Program-made: the position numbers and the translations under genes
Source: Bacillota bacterium
GTDB taxonomy: Bacteria; Bacillota; Clostridia; Lachnospirales; Lachnospiraceae
NCBI GenBank assembly: GCA_023423045.1
Contig: JAFAGA010000102.1
Location: forward strand, 68,097 to 132,096
DNA length: 64,000 bases
Reading direction: 5' to 3'
Part shown: positions 52,322 to 61,944 of the stretch, piece after piece
Position numbering within the stretch: the stretch's first letter is position 1
Layout: every line of letters starts with the position of its first letter
Notes under the pieces: model-generated
Told to the model about the DNA's origin: nothing
Seen by the model: the letters and a program-made list of their open reading frames with translations, nothing else
Databases searched by the model: none

Positions 52322-53191
52322 TTAAAAGGGAGCATTATCCCAGGATACCAGCTTTATATTTTCTTGACTGATGACCTTTTGCAGCTCATCATCCAACAGG
52401 AAACGGTATTCCCATATACGCTTCTGCCACTCTGGTGTGATTAACCTATAAGTACTATTCTCCTCGGAAGGATGCATAAATAATTCCGTAACACCTTCAT
52501 CAACATTTCGAACGGCATTCAAATAGAAGTTTTTCAACTGTTCATAAGACGAAATATCCCGTATGGAGAATGGATTGGTTACGATATCCATCGGTAAGGA
52601 TACACCTAATTCGTTTGCATAACTCACTGCCTTTGTATGTACCTGATCAATTTCCTCCGGAATATTGCCTTGAAATATGGCCTTCAGGTACTTCTTAGAT
52701 TTCGGAAACCGAAACGGCAATCGCTTCCTGAGACAGATCTCAAATGCCTCTTTCAGGAATGACCTGCCGTTAAGACCATAAAGTGTCCCGCAATGACTAT
52801 CCATATGGGTAGGTTGATACCCCATATCCTTAATAAAATGATATTGGGCTTCAAGCTCAATGGCAACCTCCTGCTCCTTTGCATTTTCATAGAAGATATC
52901 CTGATCCACATGAAAATTACCGTCACCGTCAAGCAGCGACGGGATGATATTCCTGGGTGCGATACCCCTCCACTTTTCCTGCATAAAATCAGAATTTAAC
53001 ATAGCATGAAGCCCCATCCTGATCCTATTATCCTTACTTGCCCGGTTGACCGCGTTCCGTGCTTCCCTGGCACAAACCATTACGGTAGTGGAAGTGATTC
53101 TTCCCTCTCTGAATAGATGTTCAATTGCATCATTTGCTTCAGTACATAAACCAAAATCATCCGCATTTATAATAAGGTATCGTTCAGACAC
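52322..53191 (-). CDS. ChbG/YdjC-family carbohydrate deacetylase
   Basis: The 289-residue protein has INADDFGLCTEANDAI with metal-binding Asp residues, HMDSHCG with His ligands and GRITSTTVM typical of YdjC/ChbG proteins. Characterised members remove an acetyl group from chitobiose or similar oligosaccharides. It starts with GTG after AAAGGAG. Its place between a symporter and permeases suggests deacetylation of GlcNAc-containing oligosaccharide in the cytoplasm. Confidence 0.9.
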   Translation of the reverse strand: MSERYLIINADDFGLCTEANDAIEHLFREGRITSTTVMVCAREARNAVNRASKDNRIRMGLHAMLNSDFMQEKWRGIAPRNIIPSLLDGDGNFHVDQDIFYENAKEQEVAIELEAQYHFIKDMGYQPTHMDSHCGTLYGLNGRSFLKEAFEICLRKRLPFRFPKSKKYLKAIFQGNIPEEIDQVHTKAVSYANELGVSLPMDIVTNPFSIRDISSYEQLKNFYLNAVRNVDEGVTELFMHPSEENSTYRLITPEWQKRIWEYRFLLDDELQKVISQENIKLVSWDNAPF

Positions 53192-53203
53192 AGTATCTCC
53201 TTT

Positions 53204-54505
53204 CTATTCTCCCGCAAGCGGCTGTACTTTCTTTGTATTTTTAGAAAAACTTAAAAACCGTGAAAATATACAGCCAATAATAATTAAAACAAATGGAAAT
53301 ATTGTTAGAAGGAACCTCGCTGCGCCGCCGGGATTATCTCCCGGAATATCCCCGCTTTCAAATCCGTAGATTTGAAATACAAGAAAGAAAGCAAGACTGG
53401 TAAAAAGGCCATTTAATCGATTCATAAAGCCGGAAGCACTGATAAAAATCGCTTCCCGACGCTTTCCCGATTTCTCCGAATCTTCATCGATAATTCTTGC
53501 TCCGATCAAGTCCATTGTAGATATTACACCGGCAAATCCAAAACCTACCAATGCACTCGCAAGAATTGCAGTGATTAGGGAATTAGCAAAATAGAGCGGA
53601 ACAAAGCCAGCCCCCAGGGTCAGCAGTGCAATTCGCCATATCGGAAGTACGGAATATCGTTTGATCAGTTTAGCCCAAACAGCAACTGCTGCTATGGCAA
53701 TAATAAGAACGGTAGCAAATAAAATAGTTGACTGTCCGTCAGGTATCTTAAGAGAATATTTCGTATAAAACGGAATGGCTGCTAAAACCAACGACATCGT
53801 CGCGCTATAAAAAGCATTCGCCAGACCGGCAATCCAGAATTTCTTATTTCTGAATAAAGATTTAAGACTGTCCCATAGCTGCGGCTTCTCACTTTTCAGA
53901 TCTTCCGGATTCTCGCGGCAGCCAAAGGTGGAATATAGGATTACACCTGCACCCAATACTCCGTATATAACTGCAGTCAAAGGATATCCTATCTTACCGG
54001 TAACCAGAGGCGTCAGCGCAATGCTGATAATCATAGCCACCAGCTGAAATGCCTGTCTCATGGCATTCGTGCTCGCTCTTAAGGCGTCCCCCTTAAACAA
54101 CTCCGGAAACAATGCGCCATAATTGGCATTCACCAGAGAATCCAACGTTCCGGTTAATATGTATATTAATAAAAAGTAAACAAACAGGGAATCCCCCTTA
54201 AGAAAGGATGGAGTATTATAAAACGCGATCAAGCCCAGTGCAAGTAACGGCGCACCAATCACCAGCCAGGGTCTTCGTCTTCCCCATTTCGTCCGTGTTC
54301 GATCTGAAAAATATCCATACACCGGATTGTCAATTGCATCAATAAATGTGTAAATCAGTAATACCAAGGAAAAGGACGCTGTGCTCAGACCAAGTTTATC
54401 GACATAATAAATTGCTGCATATGTTTTAAACATATTGACAGGAATAGAAGTGCCAAACATCCCTATTGCGTAACGAATTGGACGTGTTTTTAACTCTGAA
54501 GTCAT
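53204..54505 (-). CDS. GPH-family sugar:cation symporter (MelB-like)
   Basis: The 433-residue membrane protein has twelve predicted helices and the GPH marks DAIDNPVYGYFSDRTRTKWGRRRPW in the first loop region. Family members bring in melibiose, xylosides or glucuronides with Na+ or H+. ATG 54505 has AGGA eight bases upstream. With an ABC importer in the same locus it may carry a smaller product of the same glycan. Confidence 0.9.
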   Translation of the reverse strand: MTSELKTRPIRYAIGMFGTSIPVNMFKTYAAIYYVDKLGLSTASFSLVLLIYTFIDAIDNPVYGYFSDRTRTKWGRRRPWLVIGAPLLALGLIAFYNTPSFLKGDSLFVYFLLIYILTGTLDSLVNANYGALFPELFKGDALRASTNAMRQAFQLVAMIISIALTPLVTGKIGYPLTAVIYGVLGAGVILYSTFGCRENPEDLKSEKPQLWDSLKSLFRNKKFWIAGLANAFYSATMSLVLAAIPFYTKYSLKIPDGQSTILFATVLIIAIAAVAVWAKLIKRYSVLPIWRIALLTLGAGFVPLYFANSLITAILASALVGFGFAGVISTMDLIGARIIDEDSEKSGKRREAIFISASGFMNRLNGLFTSLAFFLVFQIYGFESGDIPGDNPGGAARFLLTIFPFVLIIIGCIFSRFLSFSKNTKKVQPLAGE

Positions 54506-54580
54506 GACATTATTCCTTTCTGATTTAAAGTTTCTTTCTTCTAATACCTTATGTTTCTGAACACACAGCGGAAACAACAA

Positions 54581-54622
54581 GAGCAGGCTCGCACGGATGT
54601 CCCCCCAAAAACAAGCCTGCTC
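54581..54622 (-). terminator. Stem-loop after the binding-protein gene
   Basis: GAGCAGGCT and AGCCTGCTC form a nine-base stem with a 24-base loop, followed on the minus strand by TTGTTGTTT. It probably ends part of the transcripts and lowers expression of the downstream symporter, as often seen after binding-protein genes. Confidence 0.7.
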
Positions 54623-54697
54623 TCAATGAAATGCTACCTATTACATAGCAAATGCTGATTTCTCCGGTTCTATACCGGTATGTAAAAATAATCTTTC

Positions 54698-56176
54698 TTA
54701 CCGATCTGTTACACCAAGAGAAACAAGTTCATTCCTCATACTTTCAAGACCTTTTAATACAGGAACTTCTCCCTTAATAATTTGAATTCCCCACTTACCA
54801 ACGGTTGTTTTATAATCTCCTTCATTAGGAATTGATAAATCAATTGTTGCATAATCACCATAGGATACCGCTTCCTCAACACCTGGATTATAGCCAAAGG
54901 GATGTGCAAAATCCTTTTTAATCGGAAATGGTGCGCCATGGTCATTACCGTGGGTTTTCCCTACTTCAGTCATTTCATACTTACCATCTGTTACTGTATA
55001 ATCATGATCTTTAATGCCTATAGAAAGAAGTTCTCCGCCTTCCTGTGTTGCAAAGTATTCTAAAACTTTAATTGCTCCATCCACATTCGGAGCATTGGCG
55101 GGAACACCAAATAAACTTGCACCGCCCTTACATAACATATAGGAACCATCCGGTGTTTGAACGCCCGGTAAAGATACAATCTCATATGCTTCTGCGGCAA
55201 CATTGCCAGCCAAAGCATTCGCATTATGCAAGCCAACCCATGCGGCCCAATCCACAGTCACAGCCGTCTTCATGGACGCTGCGCTCATCTTGGATCTCAT
55301 GTCATTGGACTTATCAACAAAAGCACCCGGATCTAATAGTTTTTCATCATATAACTTCTTGAACCACTCCCAAACCGGAGCTGCTTCGTCGGTTGAATAA
55401 GGTGCGTACTTCTTTCCATCCGTATCAATTACAACACCTGATTTCATTCCAGCGGCTGCCATCCAGGGCTGAAGATCCCATGCATCTGCCATAACTGCAT
55501 TTAACGGATAGAACTCATTATCTGTACTCGCTTCTTTTAACTTTTTAAAAACATCATAATACCCATCTAATGTGGGGGTAATTGTCTTATAGTCTATGCC
55601 TGCATTTTTAAGCATAACATTATTTAATGCAACAACTCTATGTACTTCTTTCTTATTAAAGCCTGCATATACTTTTCCATCTACCGTGATATCAGCCCAT
55701 TCTTTTTCATCTATATTATTAGATAATATTTCAGATGCTTTCACGCGGTCCGTGATATCAAGCAGCGCATCCTGACCAATCAAATTCATATAGTCGCCGG
55801 CACCAATATAAATTAAATCATATTTCTCTCCGCCATTCAACTTCTGCATTAGAATCGTGTTGTAGTCTGATGCCGGTTTTTCAATTTGAACATCAAGGCC
55901 TGTCGCATCGCTTAAGGCTTGCTGGAATAATTGCATTTCTGCGTCATCCTTACCGCCCGTTACATTCATCATAATACGAACCGTACCGCCGGCCTGTGTA
56001 TCTTCCGATCCTGCACCATCTGTTTTCGTGCCTTCGTCTTTGGTTTCTGCTCCTTTGTCTTCTGTAACACCCGTTGGCTTCGCATCGGTGTTATCCGCCT
56101 TCTGTGTACATCCGGTTAACAATCCCCCCAGTATTGTCACAAATAAGAGCACCGAAACTAATTTTCTTAACTTCAT
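54698..56176 (-). CDS. Extracellular sugar-binding lipoprotein of ABC importer
   Basis: The 492-residue protein has a lipoprotein signal with lipobox LLTGC (Cys about 24) and an acidic, Thr/Gly-rich linker. The mature part (VRIMMNVTGGKDDAEMQLFQ) is a family 1 binding protein. It has its own promoter and a terminator-like stem after it, which would give more binding protein than permease. ATG 56176 has AGGAGGAG upstream. Confidence 0.92.
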   Translation of the reverse strand: MKLRKLVSVLLFVTILGGLLTGCTQKADNTDAKPTGVTEDKGAETKDEGTKTDGAGSEDTQAGGTVRIMMNVTGGKDDAEMQLFQQALSDATGLDVQIEKPASDYNTILMQKLNGGEKYDLIYIGAGDYMNLIGQDALLDITDRVKASEILSNNIDEKEWADITVDGKVYAGFNKKEVHRVVALNNVMLKNAGIDYKTITPTLDGYYDVFKKLKEASTDNEFYPLNAVMADAWDLQPWMAAAGMKSGVVIDTDGKKYAPYSTDEAAPVWEWFKKLYDEKLLDPGAFVDKSNDMRSKMSAASMKTAVTVDWAAWVGLHNANALAGNVAAEAYEIVSLPGVQTPDGSYMLCKGGASLFGVPANAPNVDGAIKVLEYFATQEGGELLSIGIKDHDYTVTDGKYEMTEVGKTHGNDHGAPFPIKKDFAHPFGYNPGVEEAVSYGDYATIDLSIPNEGDYKTTVGKWGIQIIKGEVPVLKGLESMRNELVSLGVTDR

Positions 56177-56271
56177 AATTCTCCTCCTTATGGATAGTTT
56201 GTACATAGCTTACAATAATCCAGGCTCCCAAATACCGTATTACATTTTTATTATATGTTTGCCATAAAAGT

Positions 56272-56300
56272 ATAATATCATATTGAATATGTTTTGTCAA
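56272..56300 (-). promoter_or_regulatory. Promoter of the third sugar locus
   Basis: On the minus strand TTGACA (56295-56300) and TATTAT (56272-56277) are 17 bases apart, about 100 bases before the binding-protein start. The spacer and flanks are AT-rich and contain ATATTCAATAT-like symmetry that a GntR-type protein could bind. Confidence 0.75.
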
Positions 56301-56650
56301 CTTAATATATTTATCCTCTTATTTCACTATTTTTTTGTTTAATTTGAATATAATTTCAGCTTAAGCTTTAATATATAAAAATATATCATTATAATTTTAA
56401 AAATCATTAAAGGTCTATATGTAATTTTTTTATCAAATTATATTTTTTGATATTTTATTACATTTATAAATTATACTTTTTAATATTTATTGCAATAATT
56501 TTGTCCATTTTTTTAGCATCATCCTCTTTTAAATAAAAGAACTGATACAAAACACATAAATATTTCATCTTCATCAAATGTAATATTAATATATTTCGCA
56601 TCAGTCTCATCCATAGGCTTAAAACTTATATCATGTCGAACCCAACTGTA
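56301..56650. other. Very AT-rich gene-free stretch
   Basis: No gene or clear stem-loop is visible between the promoter of the binding-protein gene and the stop of the GntR/LacI regulator. The sequence is mostly A/T homopolymer-like runs. Confidence 0.5.
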
Positions 56651-57811
56651 CTATGTTGTTTTCCCCTGTTTAAAAATGGCCGGGACAACATAATCAACAG
56701 CCGGATGCACCATATCTTGTATCAGCAATTTCAATGCCAGTTCAGCAATGGATCTTTCGTCCTGCTTCATATGGGTAAAATAATATCCATCGGAAGCTTG
56801 ATAATCTTCATCAATACAACAGATCTTTAAATCCGTTCCGATGCTAATTCCCAACATTCTTGACGCTTGAACTACCGATGACATCATACCATATTCCGTA
56901 CATACCACTCCATCCAGGTTTCCTCTTGTTTTCTCAAAATATTGACATATACATTCCGTATCTGCCTGCGTCTCCCTATCAAGAAAATTCGTCTGATCGT
57001 GGTTAAGTACACATTCTTCCGCTGCCGCCAATTTAACTTCTTCCATTCCAGCGTAAAACCCTTCTCTTCTATCAATCACAGAGGTAGTGCCCATTGCATC
57101 AACCGTAATTAACCCAATCTTACGACAGCCTCTTTCATAAAGATGTTTCACTAAGGATTTTATCGCATTCTTTCCATCCGTACTCACAGTGGAAACCGGA
57201 ATTCCATGCAATCTTTTATCGATTAGAATCACCGGAAAATTTTCAACAATCAATTTCAATATTGCTGTGCTATAATGGGCCCCGTGACAAGGCATAATAA
57301 TAAGCCCCTCTACGTTAAGAGCTAACAAATGGTCGATTTCATCCGTTTCCTTTTCCCTATTACCATAAGAAAATCGAATGCACAGTTTATAGCCTGCCTT
57401 CTCCGCTTCACGATCCAAATGATACATCATATCAAGTCCAAAGGGCGAAGCAACATGCTCCAGTACAAGTCCTATCAGCTTTCTCTTTTTTTCCTTCAAC
57501 AAAGCTCCCTTTAATTCGCTCTCCTGATTATGATCGTCGCAATTTTCGGTTTCCCGGGCATCTTCTTCCTTTGACAATTCCGGAACACCAATCGCATCCC
57601 CCATGACATAAGTACCCTTTCCGGGAACCCTCCGAACCATCCCATCATCAACAAGAAGATCCATTGCCTTCTTCACTGTTATTGTACTAACTTCATATTC
57701 GGTACAAAACTCTTCCTCGGACGGAAGCTTACTTTCCCTCGGAAAGGTCCCGTCCAATATTTTTTCTTTTATCCCCTCATAAACCTGTTTATATAAAAAC
57801 TCGTTTCTCAA
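56651..57811 (-). CDS. GntR-type regulator with LacI-like sensor domain (AraR-like)
   Basis: The 386-residue protein joins an N-terminal GntR winged helix (SKLPSEEEFCTEYEVSTITVKKAMDLLVDDGMV) to a LacI-like sugar-binding domain from about residue 110 (IGLVLEHVASPFGLDMM, VVCTEYGMMSSVVQ). This is the AraR architecture. It starts with TTG at 57811 after GGGGGTG. It lies between the binding-protein gene and the GH38-like gene and probably represses both until an inducing sugar binds. Confidence 0.92.
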   Translation of the reverse strand: MRNEFLYKQVYEGIKEKILDGTFPRESKLPSEEEFCTEYEVSTITVKKAMDLLVDDGMVRRVPGKGTYVMGDAIGVPELSKEEDARETENCDDHNQESELKGALLKEKKRKLIGLVLEHVASPFGLDMMYHLDREAEKAGYKLCIRFSYGNREKETDEIDHLLALNVEGLIIMPCHGAHYSTAILKLIVENFPVILIDKRLHGIPVSTVSTDGKNAIKSLVKHLYERGCRKIGLITVDAMGTTSVIDRREGFYAGMEEVKLAAAEECVLNHDQTNFLDRETQADTECICQYFEKTRGNLDGVVCTEYGMMSSVVQASRMLGISIGTDLKICCIDEDYQASDGYYFTHMKQDERSIAELALKLLIQDMVHPAVDYVVPAIFKQGKTT

Positions 57812-57955
57812 TCCAGCACCCCCATCACTTCACTTTTCCTGATACAAGAACCCTCTGAATAAATTGCAAAAATAACATTTAATAGAATAATAATATAATC
57901 AGCAAAATTAATCAATCACTCTGTTAATTAATAGTGAGATTTATATATACAAAAT

Positions 57956-60520
57956 TCACAGAGAGTCCTTCGTGATTTGAAAGGAGTATATTCCATACGG
58001 TTTCACATGAAACTCTAGTTTTTCACTGCAGCCTTCTCCTGATGGTGTATTTTTCAAATCAATTGGCGTAATATTGCAGCCCTTTACACCTATCCTTCTC
58101 AAAGCCTCTTTCCCCGCAAGGTCTTTAAACCTTAATATCAGACCTTCGTTTTTGTATCTCGCATTAATCAATTGCATATGCTCAGGAAACCGGACAAGTT
58201 CTTTCTCTAATCTATTACCGGTGAGTTCAACCCCCTCCGTTAATACAGCTGCTCGTTCCATAACCGCTTCCTCTTGTGCTTTTTCAACCCCAAAGAGCAT
58301 ATAACGATAGCTGAGATTACCGCCAATCCATTGAGGGAAATTCGTTCCCCACATATTATTAAATAAATTAAAGCAAGCAACGGGTTCCTTCGGCTCCCTG
58401 TAATCCTTCTCATAATCAAGAACCCCTGTACCACCCAAAGAAACCAGCGGCGTATCTTTAGCGATAATACATAATCCATTTTGTTCGTTCATCATAGTGA
58501 TATAATTTTCTAAACAGTAGAATATGTGATTTGCACTTTCTTGAATATCCGTTGACGGATCTATGGTAACATTGGATTTATTGATTCTATACCTGGCATC
58601 CTGCTGTGCAAAGGGAAATAAAAGTGTGCCGGATTCCACAAAAGGTGTCTCATTTTTATTGTCCAGATGCAGGCTTACAAACAATTCTTCACCCGCCGGC
58701 GGCAGTATCACTTCAAGTCTTATCCGCTCTGCATCACCATACTTTTCGGCACTTTCTTTCGTTTGATAAAAGAAAGTAACCGTATCCTTGTCAACGGAAT
58801 ACGATTGATATACCGGATGATAGGTTCTATGGTCACATTCCGGATAATTCTCTCTGCCAAAATCCTTAATTCCCCAATCCGAAAAACGGTAGGCATACTT
58901 TTTTAAATATGATGTAATATCTTCGGCGCTATATCGATGGTACTGATACGAGAACACCGCCTTTTCATTCTTCTTACTCAATAATACTGCAGCTAATTTC
59001 TTATCATATAATTCAAATATGTTACCGGTACTTTCAGAGAAACGCAGCAAATATCTATGATTTTCAACCGTTGCAACAGAACCCTCACTTTTTATTGTTA
59101 GGTTCTCTTCTTGCCCCGAAGCCTCTGTAATTTGAAGTAAAACCGTGGTCAAGGGAGGGATATCCTCTACATAACACGCCCACTCATCATATATCTTTGT
59201 TATGGGCAGACGCTTTCCCTTCATTACTAACCCACAGTCCGAAAACTTCTTTATCCCAGCCGGTGCTTTTGCCTTCCAATTCATCCCAGATAGTTCTTTT
59301 AATGATACCCAGCCGGTATAAGCAGTATTATTTGGATTAAATACAGAGATATTATCACTCTCACCATCTTCCAGCAGTATCTTTAATTCATTCATAACAG
59401 AGCTGCTCTGAGCTGCCCTGTCTTTCTGCTCCTGCCAGGAAGTTTCCATAAATCTATAATTATCCTGCTTTTTGGCCTCTATAAAGTCATTTTTTCTATA
59501 AACCCGCTCCGGACCAAGCCATGTCTTCACGTCTGCACCCCAGGTATGCTCTTCAAATAGATTCACCGCTTCATAATAACAATCTTGCTTCTTTTCTATT
59601 TCTTCTGATTTTTTTTGGGATCCCTCTATTATTTGTTTTGCATATATCGCTTGTAATCGTTTGCTTTTTTCTCGTGCTTCCCGAATAGCACCGACTTCCA
59701 GCGGATACGCGCCAACACCATGAATCCATGAGTCTGCAAGATCTTTCGTAATTAAAGGCACATTACTTAGATCACTTTTCAATAGCTCTCGATAAAAATC
59801 ATCCATTGTCCCACATACCACTTCAGCATCCGGATATTCATCAAGTATTGTTTTTACCATCTTGTCAATCACTTCAGCGGATTGCGGACCCGAATTATCA
59901 TGAGTATGCATGAGCGCCATCCATACCGGATACTCCCAATCCTTCGGCGGAAGCAGCGAAGTACCATATCCGCCCTTACTATACATTGTAAGGACTGATT
60001 CTCCGCCGGGAGCCTGCCATTGAAACAGAAAAGGCACGTTCGGAGGAGTGGAGAATTCATTACAGCCAAGATGCAGAAAACGAACACCCGCACCGCTTAA
60101 TATAGCCGGCAGCATAATGCCATGCCCCGGAACATCTGTCATTTTCGCTGAGATTGGATCGGGTTTATTGTAGGCGAGAGAGAGCTCACGCCCATATCGC
60201 AAGCCTTCAATAACATTCTCGGCACTGCAAAAATCCGTATGCGATGTAAACGGCAATGCATGCCATACAATTTGTCCATTATTAATCAATGAGTCCAATT
60301 CCTTCTTCAAATCACTATCGCATCGCTCAATCATTATTTTAAGCGGCCAGGAAGGCATGGTCCATACATACTTTTGCTTTTCCATATGTTGCGTAGCTTT
60401 GCACGTGATAATTACATCCTTTAACATAGAAGCCGCATATTCATCAATAACTTTCGATGATAAATTAGTAAACCCTATATCAAAATGTGTTTTAAATACA
60501 AGTATAAATTTCCTGACCAT
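57956..60520 (-). CDS. GH38-like alpha-mannosidase family protein (DUF5054-type)
   Basis: The 854-residue protein begins with FKTHFDIGFT, where His12 and Asp14 sit as in the metal site of GH38 alpha-mannosidases; DVPGHGIMLPAIL and EEHTWGADV are further conserved blocks. The large C-terminal part is beta-rich. I place it with a GH38-related group often labelled DUF5054 whose activity is poorly known. No signal peptide. GAGGGG precedes the ATG. An alpha-mannosidase would fit the other N-glycan-type enzymes in the window. Confidence 0.82.
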   Translation of the reverse strand: MVRKFILVFKTHFDIGFTNLSSKVIDEYAASMLKDVIITCKATQHMEKQKYVWTMPSWPLKIMIERCDSDLKKELDSLINNGQIVWHALPFTSHTDFCSAENVIEGLRYGRELSLAYNKPDPISAKMTDVPGHGIMLPAILSGAGVRFLHLGCNEFSTPPNVPFLFQWQAPGGESVLTMYSKGGYGTSLLPPKDWEYPVWMALMHTHDNSGPQSAEVIDKMVKTILDEYPDAEVVCGTMDDFYRELLKSDLSNVPLITKDLADSWIHGVGAYPLEVGAIREAREKSKRLQAIYAKQIIEGSQKKSEEIEKKQDCYYEAVNLFEEHTWGADVKTWLGPERVYRKNDFIEAKKQDNYRFMETSWQEQKDRAAQSSSVMNELKILLEDGESDNISVFNPNNTAYTGWVSLKELSGMNWKAKAPAGIKKFSDCGLVMKGKRLPITKIYDEWACYVEDIPPLTTVLLQITEASGQEENLTIKSEGSVATVENHRYLLRFSESTGNIFELYDKKLAAVLLSKKNEKAVFSYQYHRYSAEDITSYLKKYAYRFSDWGIKDFGRENYPECDHRTYHPVYQSYSVDKDTVTFFYQTKESAEKYGDAERIRLEVILPPAGEELFVSLHLDNKNETPFVESGTLLFPFAQQDARYRINKSNVTIDPSTDIQESANHIFYCLENYITMMNEQNGLCIIAKDTPLVSLGGTGVLDYEKDYREPKEPVACFNLFNNMWGTNFPQWIGGNLSYRYMLFGVEKAQEEAVMERAAVLTEGVELTGNRLEKELVRFPEHMQLINARYKNEGLILRFKDLAGKEALRRIGVKGCNITPIDLKNTPSGEGCSEKLEFHVKPYGIYSFQITKDSL

Positions 60521-61195
60521 AGATACCCCTCTTTTGACTTATATTAGATTCCCTTGAATCTCATTGATATTTTCTTTTGTAGTGTTGAATAATAAGAAAC
60601 GTTATATAATTGCAATATTATATTAAATATATGTTTTATTATATGTTATCATACTTAGGATTGCCTGTAAACTGTTTTTTAGCACGATGCCCTCTCTATA
60701 ATATAGTGGTTTACCGTATCAACTCTTTGAATAATTACATTTTTGCCCTATATATATTTTGTATATACGGCTATTTTCCCCACACATCATATTATTGCTG
60801 TTTTTTGTTGACAGAATCTAATTTCAATTACCATTTTATAAAATATATTGAATATATTTCATAAATAGTAAAGTTCCACTTTTCTATAAATTTAAAACAT
60901 TCTTTAAGACCACCTTGATGACTAAGACCAAAAGATAGCAAATAATGAAAAACCGACAATTTCATTTCTTTATAGCGGTAAAATTAATAATAGTTGGTAA
61001 TAAAAATGCTTCAACTCCCTATTTATTAAGGAGTTGAAGCATTTCTACGAGAGGCGGCTATCAGAATTATACTATCTTAAGATCATATACATACCATGAG
61101 AGCCGGTAAAATCAGGGCATCCATCACTCTAATCCAAGCGAGAGATAAATTCGTATATTATTGACACCAAAAACAATACAAAAAGGAGGTGCTTA
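60521..61195. other. Gene-free AT-rich stretch
   Basis: No convincing gene lies here. It holds the leader of the GH38-like gene, a perfect 14-base stem at 61005-61043, and next to it a short stretch resembling the 3' end of the tRNA-Cys gene found at 63481. Confidence 0.5.
61005..61043. terminator. Perfect 14-base stem-loop
   Basis: AATGCTTCAACTCC and GGAGTTGAAGCATT flank an 11-base loop, with A-rich sequence on the left and TT on the right. It may end minus-strand transcripts from the remnants to the right. Confidence 0.6.
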
Positions 61196-61387
61196 TTAAG
61201 AGAGGTTAATACAATAATGCTGTTGCATTACACCTTCATATATATTTTCACTTGTTAATATACCACCACAGCTTCCATTGACCCTCGTTTCTCCAAAGTC
61301 AAAATACTCCTGCTTGTATTCCAGGATTTCCTTTTCTAAAGCTTTTGATGGTTTGACTAAAAGCAAATTGTTTGTCAGGTCTTCCAC
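61196..61387 (-). pseudogene. GNAT acetyltransferase N-terminal remnant
   Basis: The 63-residue frame carries LLLVKPSKALEKEILEYKQEYFDFGETRVNGSCG, close to the start of a clostridial GNAT acetyltransferase family, and then departs from it. The catalytic acetyl-CoA-binding part is missing. The apparent start is a GTG right after AAGGA. Confidence 0.6.
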
Positions 61388-61461
61388 TCCTTATTTAAAT
61401 AATTTTCAGCTCTTGCTTGTAAAAAAAACGAACCAACCTAATTATGTAAAGCAGCTCTTGT

Positions 61462-61822
61462 TTATATTTTCTTTTTTATGATAGCATACATTATTGTAGG
61501 AAAGTCTGGTTCGATTGCTGAAATGCCGCTGTCGAGCAAAGTTAAGTTGCTTTCTGTAATCTCCTTTGACAAGGTATCAAAACTGACTACTCTGCATGAT
61601 GTTCCTGCAATGTATAGTTCTTTACCTGTTGCTTCATGTGTTCTTTTTTGTAAATCAAAAGCCCGAGATATATCAGTTTTTCTTTCTTCCGTTCCATCAC
61701 CAATAGAGCATATTAAAGCAATTCCTGATTCACTTAATTGATTATAAATAAACTCGTAAAAAGATTGTCTATCCTCATCTTGCACCAACATATGCTTCAT
61801 AATACTTCTTTGTTTTTTCCAT
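61462..61822 (-). pseudogene. Class I SAM-dependent methyltransferase, internally deleted
   Basis: From ATG 61822, with GGAGGGAT upstream, the frame reads MEKTKKYYEAYVGAR, a typical methyltransferase N-terminus, and soon hits a stop. In another frame the C-terminal third follows (RQSFYEFIYNQLSESGIALICSIGDG ... FPTIMYAIIKKKI to the stop at 61462). The SAM-binding core between the two is gone. Deletion plus frameshift mark a dead gene. Confidence 0.65.
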
Positions 61823-61944
61823 ACATATCCCTCCTGCCTCAAATACAAATATTATTACTTCACTTTTGTGACAATGCCTTTGCATACACTTGCATAGAAA
61901 GGAGAGTTATCAATCTCTGATGGTTGGTTGCGCCTAGTTTGCAC

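Noticed and set aside
60610..60864. 84-codon frame with many Tyr, Phe and Ile
   Set aside because: Composition is that of translated AT-rich non-coding DNA, with no ribosome site and no conserved pattern.
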